NCBI RefSeq assembly: GCF_002154225.1
Contig: NZ_MTSE01000014.1
Coordinates: 84,155 to 148,154, forward strand
Direction of reading: 5' to 3'
Source of the DNA: Hymenobacter crusticola
Lineage (GTDB): Bacteria > Bacteroidota > Bacteroidia > Cytophagales > Hymenobacteraceae
Length of the DNA stretch: 64,000 nucleotides
Shown here: positions 53,279-61,358 of the stretch, in pieces
How positions within the stretch are numbered: the first letter of the stretch is position 1
Layout of the letters: every line of letters begins with the position of its first letter
Notes under the pieces: model-generated
Seen by the model: the letters and a program-made list of their open reading frames with translations, nothing else
Told to the model about the DNA's origin: nothing
The model's database searches: none
Position numbers and translations under genes: made by a program

Positions 53279-54466
53279 TCAATACTCTCCTAACTCGGGT
53301 TTGCGGTGAGCGAGCAGTAACCCGACCATCATGAGCACACCGGTAAGCAGAATGACCATGAAGAGGATGCTTTCGCTGATTTCGCCGATGCTATGCTTGG
53401 GAGGAATGCTGAAAAACAACAGTATTGTAATCAAGCCTTTCGGAGCGATGAAAAGCTCCGGAATCAGGTCGGTGCGGGCGATGTAGCGCAGGTAGAAAAA
53501 GCGGATGACCGTCAGCACGCCCACAATCAGCAGGGCCTGCAAAATGACAGCGCTGCTCAACAGGCTACTAACGGTGATAGAATAGCCAAAAATCAGAAAG
53601 AAGAAGGTCCGAATTAGGAAGGCCGACTCCGCCGTGATGCTGCGCAGCTGCTGCACTTCACTGGTGAGCCGCTCGGGGTGAAACCAGCGTCGCAAGGGCC
53701 CTTTCAGAAACAGCTCCGCATTGTTGACGGCTAGGCCAAACACCAACACCAGCAGCAACGACGATAAATGCAGCTCTTTCGCCAGGCTGTACATCAGCAC
53801 CAAGAAAGCTAGGATCAGAAAGAACTTGATGTGCAGCCGAATCCGGTCGAGCAGAAAAGCCAGCACCACCGTACTTACTACGGCCACGAGCAGAATGGCC
53901 ACGAAGTCGCGGGTGAACGTGACGATCGAGATGCCCTGGGCAAAATCATCCTGCAACGCAAAGTTGAAGAACATAATCCCGAGGATGTCGGAGAAGGTGC
54001 TTTCATACACGATAAACTCCTGCTTTTCCCCTCCTAGGCTTGCCACGCTCGGAATGGCAATAGCGCTACTGATGACGGCCAGCGGCACCGCATTCACCAG
54101 GCAGCTCTGAAAAGACACCCCCACGTAGGCTCGCAGCAGCAAGGCAATGGCAATGGCCTGCACAATGAGAATGAGCGCGGCGGCAAAAAAAGAGCGCCGG
54201 ATAAGTGGGGCTTTTTCGCGGCTCAGCGTCAGGTCGAGCGAGCCCTCCAGTACAATCATAATCAGGCCGATAATGCCAAATATTTCCAGCACCACCTTCG
54301 GCACCACTAAGTGCAGGTCGGTGTAGTCGGCGGCTTGCTTCAGCGCAATGCCTGTGAGCAGCAGCATTAGCACGGAGGGTACTCTGGTGGCGCGGGCGGC
54401 CATGTCGAATACGTAGGAGAGAATGACGGCTATGCTCAACCCAATTAGGATGCTGTACGAGCTCAT
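53279..54466 (-). CDS. Cation:proton antiporter (CPA family, NhaP/KefB-like membrane domain)
   Basis: 395 residues when started at the ATG at 54466 (MSSYSILIGLSIAVILSYV). Upstream in-frame codons reach 54781, but they are not hydrophobic and run antisense to the neighbouring flavoprotein gene. The protein has about 12 hydrophobic segments with VPSVLMLLLTGIALKQ and IGLIMIVLEGSLDLTLS as in sodium/proton antiporters, and SAIAIPSVASLGGEKQEFIVYESTFSDILGIM as the core of the transport site. It lacks a RCK/TrkA tail. Sodium or potassium export in exchange for protons is expected. Confidence 0.88.
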   Translation of the reverse strand: MSSYSILIGLSIAVILSYVFDMAARATRVPSVLMLLLTGIALKQAADYTDLHLVVPKVVLEIFGIIGLIMIVLEGSLDLTLSREKAPLIRRSFFAAALILIVQAIAIALLLRAYVGVSFQSCLVNAVPLAVISSAIAIPSVASLGGEKQEFIVYESTFSDILGIMFFNFALQDDFAQGISIVTFTRDFVAILLVAVVSTVVLAFLLDRIRLHIKFFLILAFLVLMYSLAKELHLSSLLLVLVFGLAVNNAELFLKGPLRRWFHPERLTSEVQQLRSITAESAFLIRTFFFLIFGYSITVSSLLSSAVILQALLIVGVLTVIRFFYLRYIARTDLIPELFIAPKGLITILLFFSIPPKHSIGEISESILFMVILLTGVLMMVGLLLAHRKPELGEY

Positions 54467-54643
54467 GTAGGTGTGCTGGTGGCAATTGGTAAGCTCTGCT
54501 ATACGGTCGCTGCGACCACACTGCCGAGCCCTGACCGCACATTTTTTCACAAGTTTTTGTTGTACAGAGCTTTGCAAACCACCGCCAGCAGCCAGCGGCT
54601 TGCTACCGGCGGATAATTTATCTTGCTGCTTCTTTCTGCACCT

Positions 54644-55870
54644 ATGTCGTTTTCTATTGCCGTGGTGGGAGGTGGCCCAGCCGGCCTGCTGGCCGCGCAG
54701 CGCCTTGCCGAAGCCGGGCACCGCGTAACCGTGTATGAGGCGCAGGCTACCGTTGGCCGCAAGTTTCTGGTGGCTGGGCACGGGGGCTTCAACCTCACCA
54801 ATGCCGAACCGCTGGCAGCTTTTGAGCCCCGCTATGGTCCCACGCAGACGCGCTTTGCCGCTTACCTAGCGCATTTCTCGCCCGCCGATCTGCGCCAGTG
54901 GGCCGCCGACCTAGGTATTCCCACCTTTGTGGGCACCAGCGGCCGGGTATTTCCCCTGGATGAGTACAAGCCTGCGCAGTTGCTCCGCGCCTGGCTCAAG
55001 CGGTTGCAAGCGCTAGGGGTTACGTTGAAAACCCGGCACCGCTGGCTAGGCTTCGTCGGCGAAAAGGAGCTGCGGCTGCGCGACGACACCAGCGGAGAGG
55101 AGGTCGTGCTGGCACCCGACGCCACCCTACTCGCCCTGGGTGGCGCTAGCTGGAGCAAAACCGGCTCCGACGGCCGTTGGGTCCCGTTGGTGGAGGCCAT
55201 CGGAGTCGCCACGGTACCTTTTGCCCCGGCTAACTGCGGCGTCGAAATTCAGTGGTCTGAGTTCTTCAAAACAAAAGTGGGCCGGGCGCCACTCAAAAAC
55301 ATTGCTCTGCGTTGCGGCGACCAGCAACTACGCGGGGAGGTGCTACTCACGGACTACGGCCTAGAGGGCACGCCCGTGTACGCCCTCACGCCCGCCTTGC
55401 GCACCGCGCTGGCCCACGGCTTTCCCGCCCCCCTCCTGCTCGACCTTAAGCCCGACCTCTCCGATGCGCAGTTGTTGCAAAAGCTAGGTCAGCCGCGCAG
55501 CGGGAAGTCGTTGGCTGTTTTTCTGGCCAAAGCCCTTCACCTAGGTCCGCCCGTGCCCACGCTGCTACGCGAAGTGGCCCCGCCCGAAGCGACGGCCACT
55601 CCTGCAGCGCTGGCCCACCTGCTCCGTCAGGTGCCACTCCCGGTCACGGGCTTGCGCCCATTGGATGAAGCTATTTCTACGGCCGGAGGTATCCCGTTCG
55701 CGGAGGTAGACGACCACCTCATGCTGCAGCGCCGACCAGGCACCTTCGTGGCGGGTGAGATGCTGGATTGGGAAGCGCCTACCGGCGGCTACCTGTTGCA
55801 AGGGTGCTTCAGTACTGGGGCGTGGGCCGCGCAGGGTATAGCAGCGTGGTTGACGTCAGCTACTGCCTAA
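54644..55870 (+). CDS. HI0933-family flavoprotein, TIGR03862-like
   Basis: 408 residues from the ATG at 54644 (MSFSIAVVGGGPAGLLAAQRL). The FAD motif is followed by VGRKFLVAGHGGFNLTNAEP, the family signature in which GHGGFNLTN replaces the more usual SGGGRCNVTN, a mark of the TIGR03862 subgroup. It ends VAGEMLDWEAPTGGYLLQGCFSTGAWAAQG. Function unknown; a distant paralogue is at 12726-13970. Confidence 0.86.
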   Translation: MSFSIAVVGGGPAGLLAAQRLAEAGHRVTVYEAQATVGRKFLVAGHGGFNLTNAEPLAAFEPRYGPTQTRFAAYLAHFSPADLRQWAADLGIPTFVGTSGRVFPLDEYKPAQLLRAWLKRLQALGVTLKTRHRWLGFVGEKELRLRDDTSGEEVVLAPDATLLALGGASWSKTGSDGRWVPLVEAIGVATVPFAPANCGVEIQWSEFFKTKVGRAPLKNIALRCGDQQLRGEVLLTDYGLEGTPVYALTPALRTALAHGFPAPLLLDLKPDLSDAQLLQKLGQPRSGKSLAVFLAKALHLGPPVPTLLREVAPPEATATPAALAHLLRQVPLPVTGLRPLDEAISTAGGIPFAEVDDHLMLQRRPGTFVAGEMLDWEAPTGGYLLQGCFSTGAWAAQGIAAWLTSATA

Positions 55871-56004
55871 TTTTATTGCGCAATTTCTTGACAAACAAGC
55901 GCTTGTTATATAACAGAAGCGTAGTAGAAAGCTAGCCTCAGCGTAAGAATCAGGCGACAGCGCGGCTAAGTTTCGGCATGGCAGGTGTGACCTTGGACGT
56001 GCAT

Positions 56005-56044
56005 AAAGAAGGGCCGTATCGAATGAACGATACGACCCTTCTTT
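56005..56044. terminator. Intrinsic terminator
   Basis: AAAGAAGGGCCGTATCG and CGATACGACCCTTCTTT pair with one mismatch around a 6-nt loop. It lies 47 bases beyond the stop codon of the small membrane protein gene. Confidence 0.8.
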
Positions 56045-56090
56045 GTTCTAAACCGGTTACCGCTTGTTGGTATAAAACCCTGCGGAGCGC

Positions 56091-56342
56091 CTATTTCTTG
56101 TTTATGGCGGCTTGTTCTGCTTCCGCCAGAATGTCTTTTGCTTCCGAGAGCAGCCGCTCGCCGTGGTTGAGCTGCTTGCGGCAGATCAGGGCAAACAGAA
56201 TAAAGAAGGAAATGATCGGCAGCACCCAACCCAGCGCAAACCACAGCCAGAAAGAACGCCCGTAGCTATAGGCGCAATAGCCCGTGGTAAGCGGCAAAAA
56301 AGATACGGCGCACATAAAACCGAACAGGAGATCTATCATCAT
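56091..56342 (-). CDS. Small membrane protein, hypothetical
   Basis: 83 residues with two hydrophobic segments (MIDLLFGFMCAVSFLPLTTGYCAY and FWLWFALGWVLPIISFFILFALI) and a charged C-terminal helix (LNHGERLLSEAKDILAEAEQAA). A well-formed promoter candidate upstream and a terminator downstream support it as a real gene. No family recognised; similar short two-helix proteins are frequent in the phylum. Confidence 0.7.
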   Translation of the reverse strand: MMIDLLFGFMCAVSFLPLTTGYCAYSYGRSFWLWFALGWVLPIISFFILFALICRKQLNHGERLLSEAKDILAEAEQAAINKK

Positions 56343-56368
56343 GGCCGCGGTGGTTAGGTGAGCTACGT

Positions 56369-56400
56369 CGAAGGTACAGCAAGCCTAGGCATTTTACAAA
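56369..56400 (-). promoter_or_regulatory. Candidate promoter (-33 TTTG, -7 TACCTTCG)
   Basis: On the reverse strand TTTG (56400-56397) and TACCTTCG (56376-56369; one mismatch to TAnnTTTG) are separated by 20 nt. This would give a leader of about 20 nt for the gene at 56342. Confidence 0.5.
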
Positions 56401-56560
56401 CCCAACCAGCTATCTTATTAGGGCAATAACTAGGTGCTTACCGGGAAGTTGCGAAAAATGGGCAGAATGTTGTCGATTGTTCAGCTACCTTCCGGCTCTT
56501 TTTCCGTACCACTCATTTCTGCCTTCTTCTTCCCGATTGCCCGCCCCGCCCGAATTACCC

Positions 56561-58012
56561 ATGTGGGACCACCAAAGCCTCTTCCGCGTTACGGCACAGC
56601 TTTTTGCCGAAGGCGTGTTTAACCTGCTCGACCGGAATCTCAAACCCGAAGTTTTTTTGCTAGGCCTCGCCACGGCCCGTGAAACCGATGAGCCCCAAGC
56701 CGTGGTAGTGGAGCCGCCCACGCACCGCTACCGCCCCAACGATTTTGCCGGCGTCAAGAACCGAGCTAGCTCTCTTGAGCCCGAGGGCCCCCGCGAGGTG
56801 GTGTACCACCTCCACCCCGGCGACCATGACCGTTTTGAAAAGCAGCGCTGGTATGACCTGCTGCGGCGCTCCACCGAGCTTACGCTGCAAAACCTAGCCG
56901 CCGAGCGGGGCGAAGACCGCATTAGCTTCTGCTCGCTGCCCGTGAACCTGTACGGGTACTCCGTCATCATTGCCTTGCAGTTTTCGGCTGATGCGTACTT
57001 GAGCTACTACGCGCTGCCGCCACTCAGCACCGGCGCCCGCCGTGGTTCGCTGGTGGCCGCCGCCGTGCAAGAGTTTCTACAGGATTGCGCCCGCGCCATG
57101 CGCGAATCCGACGACGACGACGACCGCCCCGTGCTCGATCGGGACTACAACGAGCTATTACGCGCCGCGGGGCGCCGCTTTATGCTGCGGGCCGCGGCGG
57201 GTACCCACGGCCTTTACGACGCCTGCAACGGCGTGGCCGCCTTGCGCCATGAAGGCGACGAAGGCGTGGGCACGATGCTCGTGGCCCGGCGCCATCACCC
57301 GGCCGTGGTGCCGGTGCTCACACTCGAAACGCCTATTCCGCTACGCGACCACCGCTCCATTCGTAAGTTACTGGAACTGAGCGAGGGGCGCACCTCCCTC
57401 GTGACGGATGCCAGCGACGTCTTTGGGCTAGGCTACCTCGTAGAGCGCTCCGATCCGCAGTACGAGCCCATCTTCACGGTGCACTTCACCAAGCACTACA
57501 GTTGGGAACTGAGCCACGATGGCTACGTGATGATGAAAGTAGTGTCGAACACGCCGCGCTTGCCCCAGGGGCGGGTGGATGAGGCTAACTTCACGCGGGC
57601 CGTGCGGCGGGTATTCCCCCACCTCGACGACAATGGCATTTCGTACCTCTGGGAGCTTACCCAAAATGCCAGCAGCCAGCCCACGGGCACCATTCTGGTG
57701 ATTTCAGAAGGGGCCGCGCAAGAAGCGGTCCGCCTCACCCGCCAATGCTTCCGGGTAGCTCCGCGGATTATGACGCCGTCGGTGCTGCGTCTGGTAACGA
57801 ATATCGACGGGGCCGTGCTTATTAACCCCACGGGCGTGTGCTATGCCATCGGGGCCATCCTCGACGGCCTAGCTACCGAGAAGGGCGATTCGTCGCGGGG
57901 CTCGCGCTTCAACTCAGCCGTTCGTTATGTGGAAAGCAGCCGCTATCCGGTGCTAGCTATTGTGGTGAGCGAAGACGGGCTTATTGACTTGCTACCACCC
58001 TTGCAGAAGTAA
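56561..58012 (+). CDS. Diadenylate-cyclase-like protein, DACNV type
   Basis: 483 residues from the ATG at 56561 (MWDHQSLFRVTAQLFAEG); the ATG at 56477 adds 28 poor residues. Residues ~1-180 form an uncharacterised N-terminal module, probably the DACNV sensor domain named in comparative surveys. The C-terminal ~140 residues look like a diadenylate cyclase (DisA_N) fold: TGTILVISE, NIDGAVLINPTGVCYAIGAILDG with the DGA motif (Asp416), RGSRFNSAVRYVESSRYPVLAIVVSEDGLIDLLP. The RHR motif of active DACs (GTRHRAA) reads GSRFNSA (447-453), so the His and the second Arg are gone. It may make, bind or cleave a different cyclic nucleotide, or be a receptor (inference). Acidic RESDDDDD linker at 181-188. 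No partner gene is evident. Confidence 0.75.
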   Translation: MWDHQSLFRVTAQLFAEGVFNLLDRNLKPEVFLLGLATARETDEPQAVVVEPPTHRYRPNDFAGVKNRASSLEPEGPREVVYHLHPGDHDRFEKQRWYDLLRRSTELTLQNLAAERGEDRISFCSLPVNLYGYSVIIALQFSADAYLSYYALPPLSTGARRGSLVAAAVQEFLQDCARAMRESDDDDDRPVLDRDYNELLRAAGRRFMLRAAAGTHGLYDACNGVAALRHEGDEGVGTMLVARRHHPAVVPVLTLETPIPLRDHRSIRKLLELSEGRTSLVTDASDVFGLGYLVERSDPQYEPIFTVHFTKHYSWELSHDGYVMMKVVSNTPRLPQGRVDEANFTRAVRRVFPHLDDNGISYLWELTQNASSQPTGTILVISEGAAQEAVRLTRQCFRVAPRIMTPSVLRLVTNIDGAVLINPTGVCYAIGAILDGLATEKGDSSRGSRFNSAVRYVESSRYPVLAIVVSEDGLIDLLPPLQK

Positions 58013-58046
58013 AGCGCAGAAGTAAAACGATAGGGCGCGCTGCGCC

Positions 58047-58445
58047 TTACTTTTCCCCGCTTGCCTTGCGCTTCTCCATCGATTCGCGCCATATTGGCTT
58101 GTAATCGTATGTGGAATAGAACTCCGTGTTGAAGGCGCCCCAGGCTCCGTTCTCAATAGCTAGGTTTAGCGTACGCACGTCTTTGGGAGCTACTTTCAGC
58201 GTCACAACTTGTCCAATGCCCATCATCACGTACCACGACACGACGCGCGTTTCCTTGGGCGGGAACAGGCCCCAGAAGTTGTTCTTCTCCTGCACTTCCT
58301 GAATTTGCTTTAGGCTTTTGTCTTGTTGGTGTCGCAGGAAAACCGTGATCATCACGGAGTCGGCAGCGGCACCAGGTGCGCGTTGTGCCTGCGCAGCGGT
58401 GCTGAGGCAAAACATTGCTAGTAAGCCAAGTAGATACTTTTTCAT
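58047..58445 (-). CDS. Exported hypothetical protein
   Basis: A 132-residue protein with signal peptide (MKKYLLGLLAMFCLSTAAQAQ). After the signal the sequence (ITVFLRHQQDKSLKQIQEVQEKNNFWGLFPPKETRVVSWYVMMGIGQ, shown only in part here) looks like a small alpha/beta fold related to ferredoxin-like periplasmic proteins of unknown role. Convergent with the DACNV-like gene, 34 bp between the stops. Confidence 0.75.
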   Translation of the reverse strand: MKKYLLGLLAMFCLSTAAQAQRAPGAAADSVMITVFLRHQQDKSLKQIQEVQEKNNFWGLFPPKETRVVSWYVMMGIGQVVTLKVAPKDVRTLNLAIENGAWGAFNTEFYSTYDYKPIWRESMEKRKASGEK

Positions 58446-58518
58446 GCTACTGCTTTTTAGGTTGATGCACTACTCAGCTCCCGCCTAGGTTATGATCATG
58501 AACGTAGAGGACTAGAAA

Positions 58519-58636
58519 GCGAGCTCCCCACCTTCGTGAGAAGATGCTAGGGATAGTTAGAGAATTAGACATGGCTTGTCGTCTAACGCAAAGGACCACC
58601 CCTAGCGTCTCCTCACGAAGGTGGGGAGCTAGCTCG
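58519..58636. repeat. Imperfect inverted repeat, MITE-like
   Basis: GCGAGCTCCCCACCTTCGTG at 58519-58538, continuing to AGAAGATGCTAGGG (58553), has its inverted copy at about 58600-58636 with a 4-base insertion and two or three mismatches, around ~46 nt. It lies in the gap between the exported protein and aldo/keto reductase genes. No transposase or target-site duplication was recognised. Confidence 0.65.
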
Positions 58637-58670
58637 CAACTTTTTAGCAATACCATTAAATATCTAGTAA

Positions 58671-59660
58671 CTAGCCATTTAACGTCCGCATCATGGCTTC
58701 GGGGTAGCGATTGCCGGCAATGGCCGTGCGGGGTGCTACCGCCTCAATCTGCTGCAAGTCGGCTTCGGTGAGTTGCACTTGCAGGGCGCCGAGGTTTTCT
58801 TCTAAGTAGGCAATGCGCTTGGTGCCGGGAATGGGCACAATCTCCGGCCCTTGCGCCAGCACCCAAGCCAAGGCTAATTGCCCGGCGGTGCAGCCTTTTT
58901 GGGCGGCAATTTCGCGAATGCGCGTTACCACGTCGAGATTCTTCTGGAAGTTTTCGCCCTGAAACCGCGGTGTGAAGCGACGATAATCATCTTCGGCTAA
59001 GTCTTCAAACGTCTGAATCTGCCCCGTAAGAAAGCCCCGGCCTAGCGGGCTGTACGCTACTAGGCTCGTACCTAGCTCCCGGCACGTTTGTAGTGCCCCA
59101 TCTTCCGGGTCGCGGCTCCACAGTGAATACTCGCTTTGTAGCGCCGCAATGGGGTGCACGGCATGGGCCCGCCGCAGCGTTTCGGGCGACGCCTCCGATA
59201 GCCCTAGGTAGCGCACTTTGCCTTCTTCCACCAAGCGGCTCATAGCGCCCACGGTTTCCTCGATGGGCGTACTTGGATCGACGCGGTGCTGGTAATACAG
59301 GTCGATGTAGTCGGTGCCGAGGCGGCGTAAGCTTCCTTCGCAGGCTTGGCGCACGTACTCGGGCCGGCCGTTGACACCCCGCTTAGTGGGGTCGTTGGGG
59401 TCGCGCTGAATGCCGAACTTGGTAGCAATAACGGCTTGGTCACGTTTGCCTTGTAAGGCACGGCCCACGAGTTCTTCGTTCAGAAAAGGGCCGTACATGT
59501 CGGCTGTGTCGAAGAAGGTAACCCCTAGCTCAAGCGCCCGGTGTATGGTGCGGATGCTTTCCTCATCGTTGCGGCCGCTATAGAAGTCGGACATACCCAT
59601 GCACCCTAGCCCGAGAGCTGATACGGTGAGGGCCGATTTGCCTACTGTGCGCGTTTCCAT
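58671..59660 (-). CDS. Aldo/keto reductase
   Basis: A 329-residue TIM-barrel protein. It has LGLGCMGMSDFY near the N-terminus, FFDTADMYG with catalytic Asp and Tyr, ATKFG with catalytic Lys, and LYYQHRVDP with His. The C-terminal IVPIPGTKRIAYLEENLGAL holds the NADPH-binding motif. The subgroup is the YajO/PLR-like AKR of bacteria. It reduces small aldehydes and ketones; the substrate is not identifiable. Confidence 0.94.
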   Translation of the reverse strand: METRTVGKSALTVSALGLGCMGMSDFYSGRNDEESIRTIHRALELGVTFFDTADMYGPFLNEELVGRALQGKRDQAVIATKFGIQRDPNDPTKRGVNGRPEYVRQACEGSLRRLGTDYIDLYYQHRVDPSTPIEETVGAMSRLVEEGKVRYLGLSEASPETLRRAHAVHPIAALQSEYSLWSRDPEDGALQTCRELGTSLVAYSPLGRGFLTGQIQTFEDLAEDDYRRFTPRFQGENFQKNLDVVTRIREIAAQKGCTAGQLALAWVLAQGPEIVPIPGTKRIAYLEENLGALQVQLTEADLQQIEAVAPRTAIAGNRYPEAMMRTLNG

Positions 59661-59822
59661 CGTGTTTGTAAGGGTTAGATACCTGTTGCCAGGCTTGGTG
59701 AGGGGAATAAGAGTACTAGTACAACCTGTGGTGCTGCCTTTTGATTAGCAACCTAGGTGTAGCCCTTGCTACGACTGCCTTTTTCCTGGCGTTTTCGTTA
59801 GAGAAGAAAAAGCCGCCATTTT

Positions 59823-60329
59823 ATGCCCGCCCAACCTATCGTTACCCGTCCCCAACCATTTGCTACCGATGAGCGACTCCGCTGGGTGGAACGCGTAGCG
59901 CGCCTGATGGACAGCCAGTTCCACTTGCCCGGCACGCGCTTCCGGTTTGGCCTCGACCCTGTGCTCGGCCTCATTCCTATCCTCGGCGACCTATCCACGT
60001 TTGCCGTGTCGGGTATGTTAGTCCTGACGATGATGCGCCACGGCGCCAGCCGCAACGTGGTTATTCGCATGGTCCTCAATATTCTCATTGATACCATCCT
60101 AGGTGCTATTCCTATTATTGGCAACATCTTCGACTTCGCCTATAAAAGCAACGACCGCAATGTGGAGCTGCTGCGCCGCCACTATGCCGAGGGAAAGTAC
60201 CAAGGCGGCGGTCGATTGGTGCTAACGCTAGTGCTACTCGGTATGCTCGTGTTCTTTGGGTTGCTCACCTGGGGCTTGTGGGCACTTACCTCATGGCTAT
60301 GGCACTATGGTCAGGCGCATTGGGGCTAG
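59823..60329 (+). CDS. DUF4112 membrane protein
   Basis: A 168-residue protein with the DUF4112 signature RLMDSQFHLPGTRFRFGLDPVLGLIPILGDLSTF (residues ~27-60), then IDTILGAIPIIGNIFDFAYKSNDRNVELL (~98-126), and a C-terminal hydrophobic segment. Family function unknown. Probably monocistronic; it is divergent from the aldo/keto reductase gene. Confidence 0.88.
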   Translation: MPAQPIVTRPQPFATDERLRWVERVARLMDSQFHLPGTRFRFGLDPVLGLIPILGDLSTFAVSGMLVLTMMRHGASRNVVIRMVLNILIDTILGAIPIIGNIFDFAYKSNDRNVELLRRHYAEGKYQGGGRLVLTLVLLGMLVFFGLLTWGLWALTSWLWHYGQAHWG

Positions 60330-60602
60330 CGTGCTGGTAATCTTTATGTTCTAGCCTATGCTTTTGCCTGCGTAAGCCTACAAACCGAGTTGCTACTCCC
60401 TAGTAAGCTTGTCACAAAGCCTACCTTATCTGGTAGCTAATAGACCAGCTCATTCTGCTACAAGCATAATATTCAATAATATTAATTACTATATATAAAT
60501 AAAATCCAAGTCACATTTGCTGCTTTTTACACCTTTATAGTTGAGCTTACCTACTCTACTTTTATATTATCTAATAGCCCCTCCTTCTAGTTACGCTTAT
60601 CT
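60330..60602. other. AT-rich intergenic region
   Basis: Rich in A/T from about 60470 to 60580 (ATATATAAATAAAAT) and carrying weak promoter-like elements (TACTTTTA near 60557). No gene or RNA seen; it may hold the promoter of the small frame at 60603. Confidence 0.5.
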
Positions 60603-60797
60603 ATGAACTCCGTCGTCCTCACTCTCGCTTCTTTATTTACCACACAGGCTGGCTTTCGCACCATCGATGGCCAGTTTATCAGCAGCGAAATTGGACAGCG
60701 CGCCCTGCAAAATGGATCGGCTTTGTTGGTAGGGGGCTTGCTGATCGGGGATTTTTCTTCTGACTTAGAAATAATAGCTCACCCTACTGCTGCTTAG
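60603..60797 (+). CDS. Candidate small protein
   Basis: A 64-residue frame (MNSVVLTLASLFTTQAGFRTID, with LQNGSALLVGGLLIGDF) that follows an AT-rich region with TACTTTTA (one mismatch to TAnnTTTG) about 40 bases upstream. No homologue recognised. The coding case rests on position only. Confidence 0.35.
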   Translation: MNSVVLTLASLFTTQAGFRTIDGQFISSEIGQRALQNGSALLVGGLLIGDFSSDLEIIAHPTAA

Positions 60798-60998
60798 CCT
60801 TCCCAGGTGCTGTATTACCGCCGCTTACTGCTCTTGCGCAAAGCCGGCAGCACCATTACGCGCTACCATTTAGCTTTCACCATAAACGTCAGCGGAGTGA
60901 CTCTTGTTAACTTAAAAAATGCGTAAACCGCTCTATTCTTTAGGTTATAGCGACGTTCAATAAAGGATGGCAAGTGGTTTGCCTGTGCGCGCCATTGC

Positions 60999-61124
60999 AT
61001 GAAAAACACTAATCGCACTACTTACAGGCCGCACTTAGCGGAACGCCTACTCAGTCACATTGCCTTGGCGGCGATGGGCAGCGCCATCTACCTTTTCTTA
61101 CAGGTGTGGGACGTACTTCCTTAG
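60999..61124 (+). CDS. Candidate 41-residue membrane protein
   Basis: A short frame (ATG at 60999, TAG at 61122) encodes a basic N-terminus (MKNTNRTTYRPHLAERLLSH) and a hydrophobic segment (IALAAMGSAIYLFLQVW). A terminator-like hairpin starts 18 bases after the stop, which supports a transcription unit. Too short for family calls. Confidence 0.4.
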   Translation: MKNTNRTTYRPHLAERLLSHIALAAMGSAIYLFLQVWDVLP

Positions 61125-61142
61125 CTCGAACAGCAGTAACAG

Positions 61143-61172
61143 AAAAGCCCCGACCAAGCGGCCTGGGCTTTT
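61143..61172 (+). terminator. Candidate terminator after the small frame
   Basis: AAAAGCCC (61143-61150) and GGGCTTTT (61165-61172) are perfect 8-base arms around a 14-nt loop. Confidence 0.6.
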
Positions 61173-61358
61173 GCTAATCCATACGGCACCTGGACTAATG
61201 CCGCGGGTTGGACCTACGGGTACTAGCTTGGAGCGGATTGCTTCCGCACCGAAAAAGGCGATTTAGCCTTTTGCAGTCCAGCAGGTGCAAGTGAATTGAT
61301 GAGCCCTAGCACTGTAGTTCGTACTTACTCCATCGAGCTTATTCGGGTACGAATCAAC

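Noticed and set aside
54467..54781. N-terminal extension of the antiporter frame up to 54781
   Set aside because: The added residues are not hydrophobic and lie antisense to the flavoprotein N-terminus; Met at 54466 starts the first membrane helix.
60330..61358. Possible tRNA or structured RNA in the gene-poor stretch
   Set aside because: No cloverleaf arms, CCA end or T-loop motif found by eye; only AT-rich DNA and two small frames.
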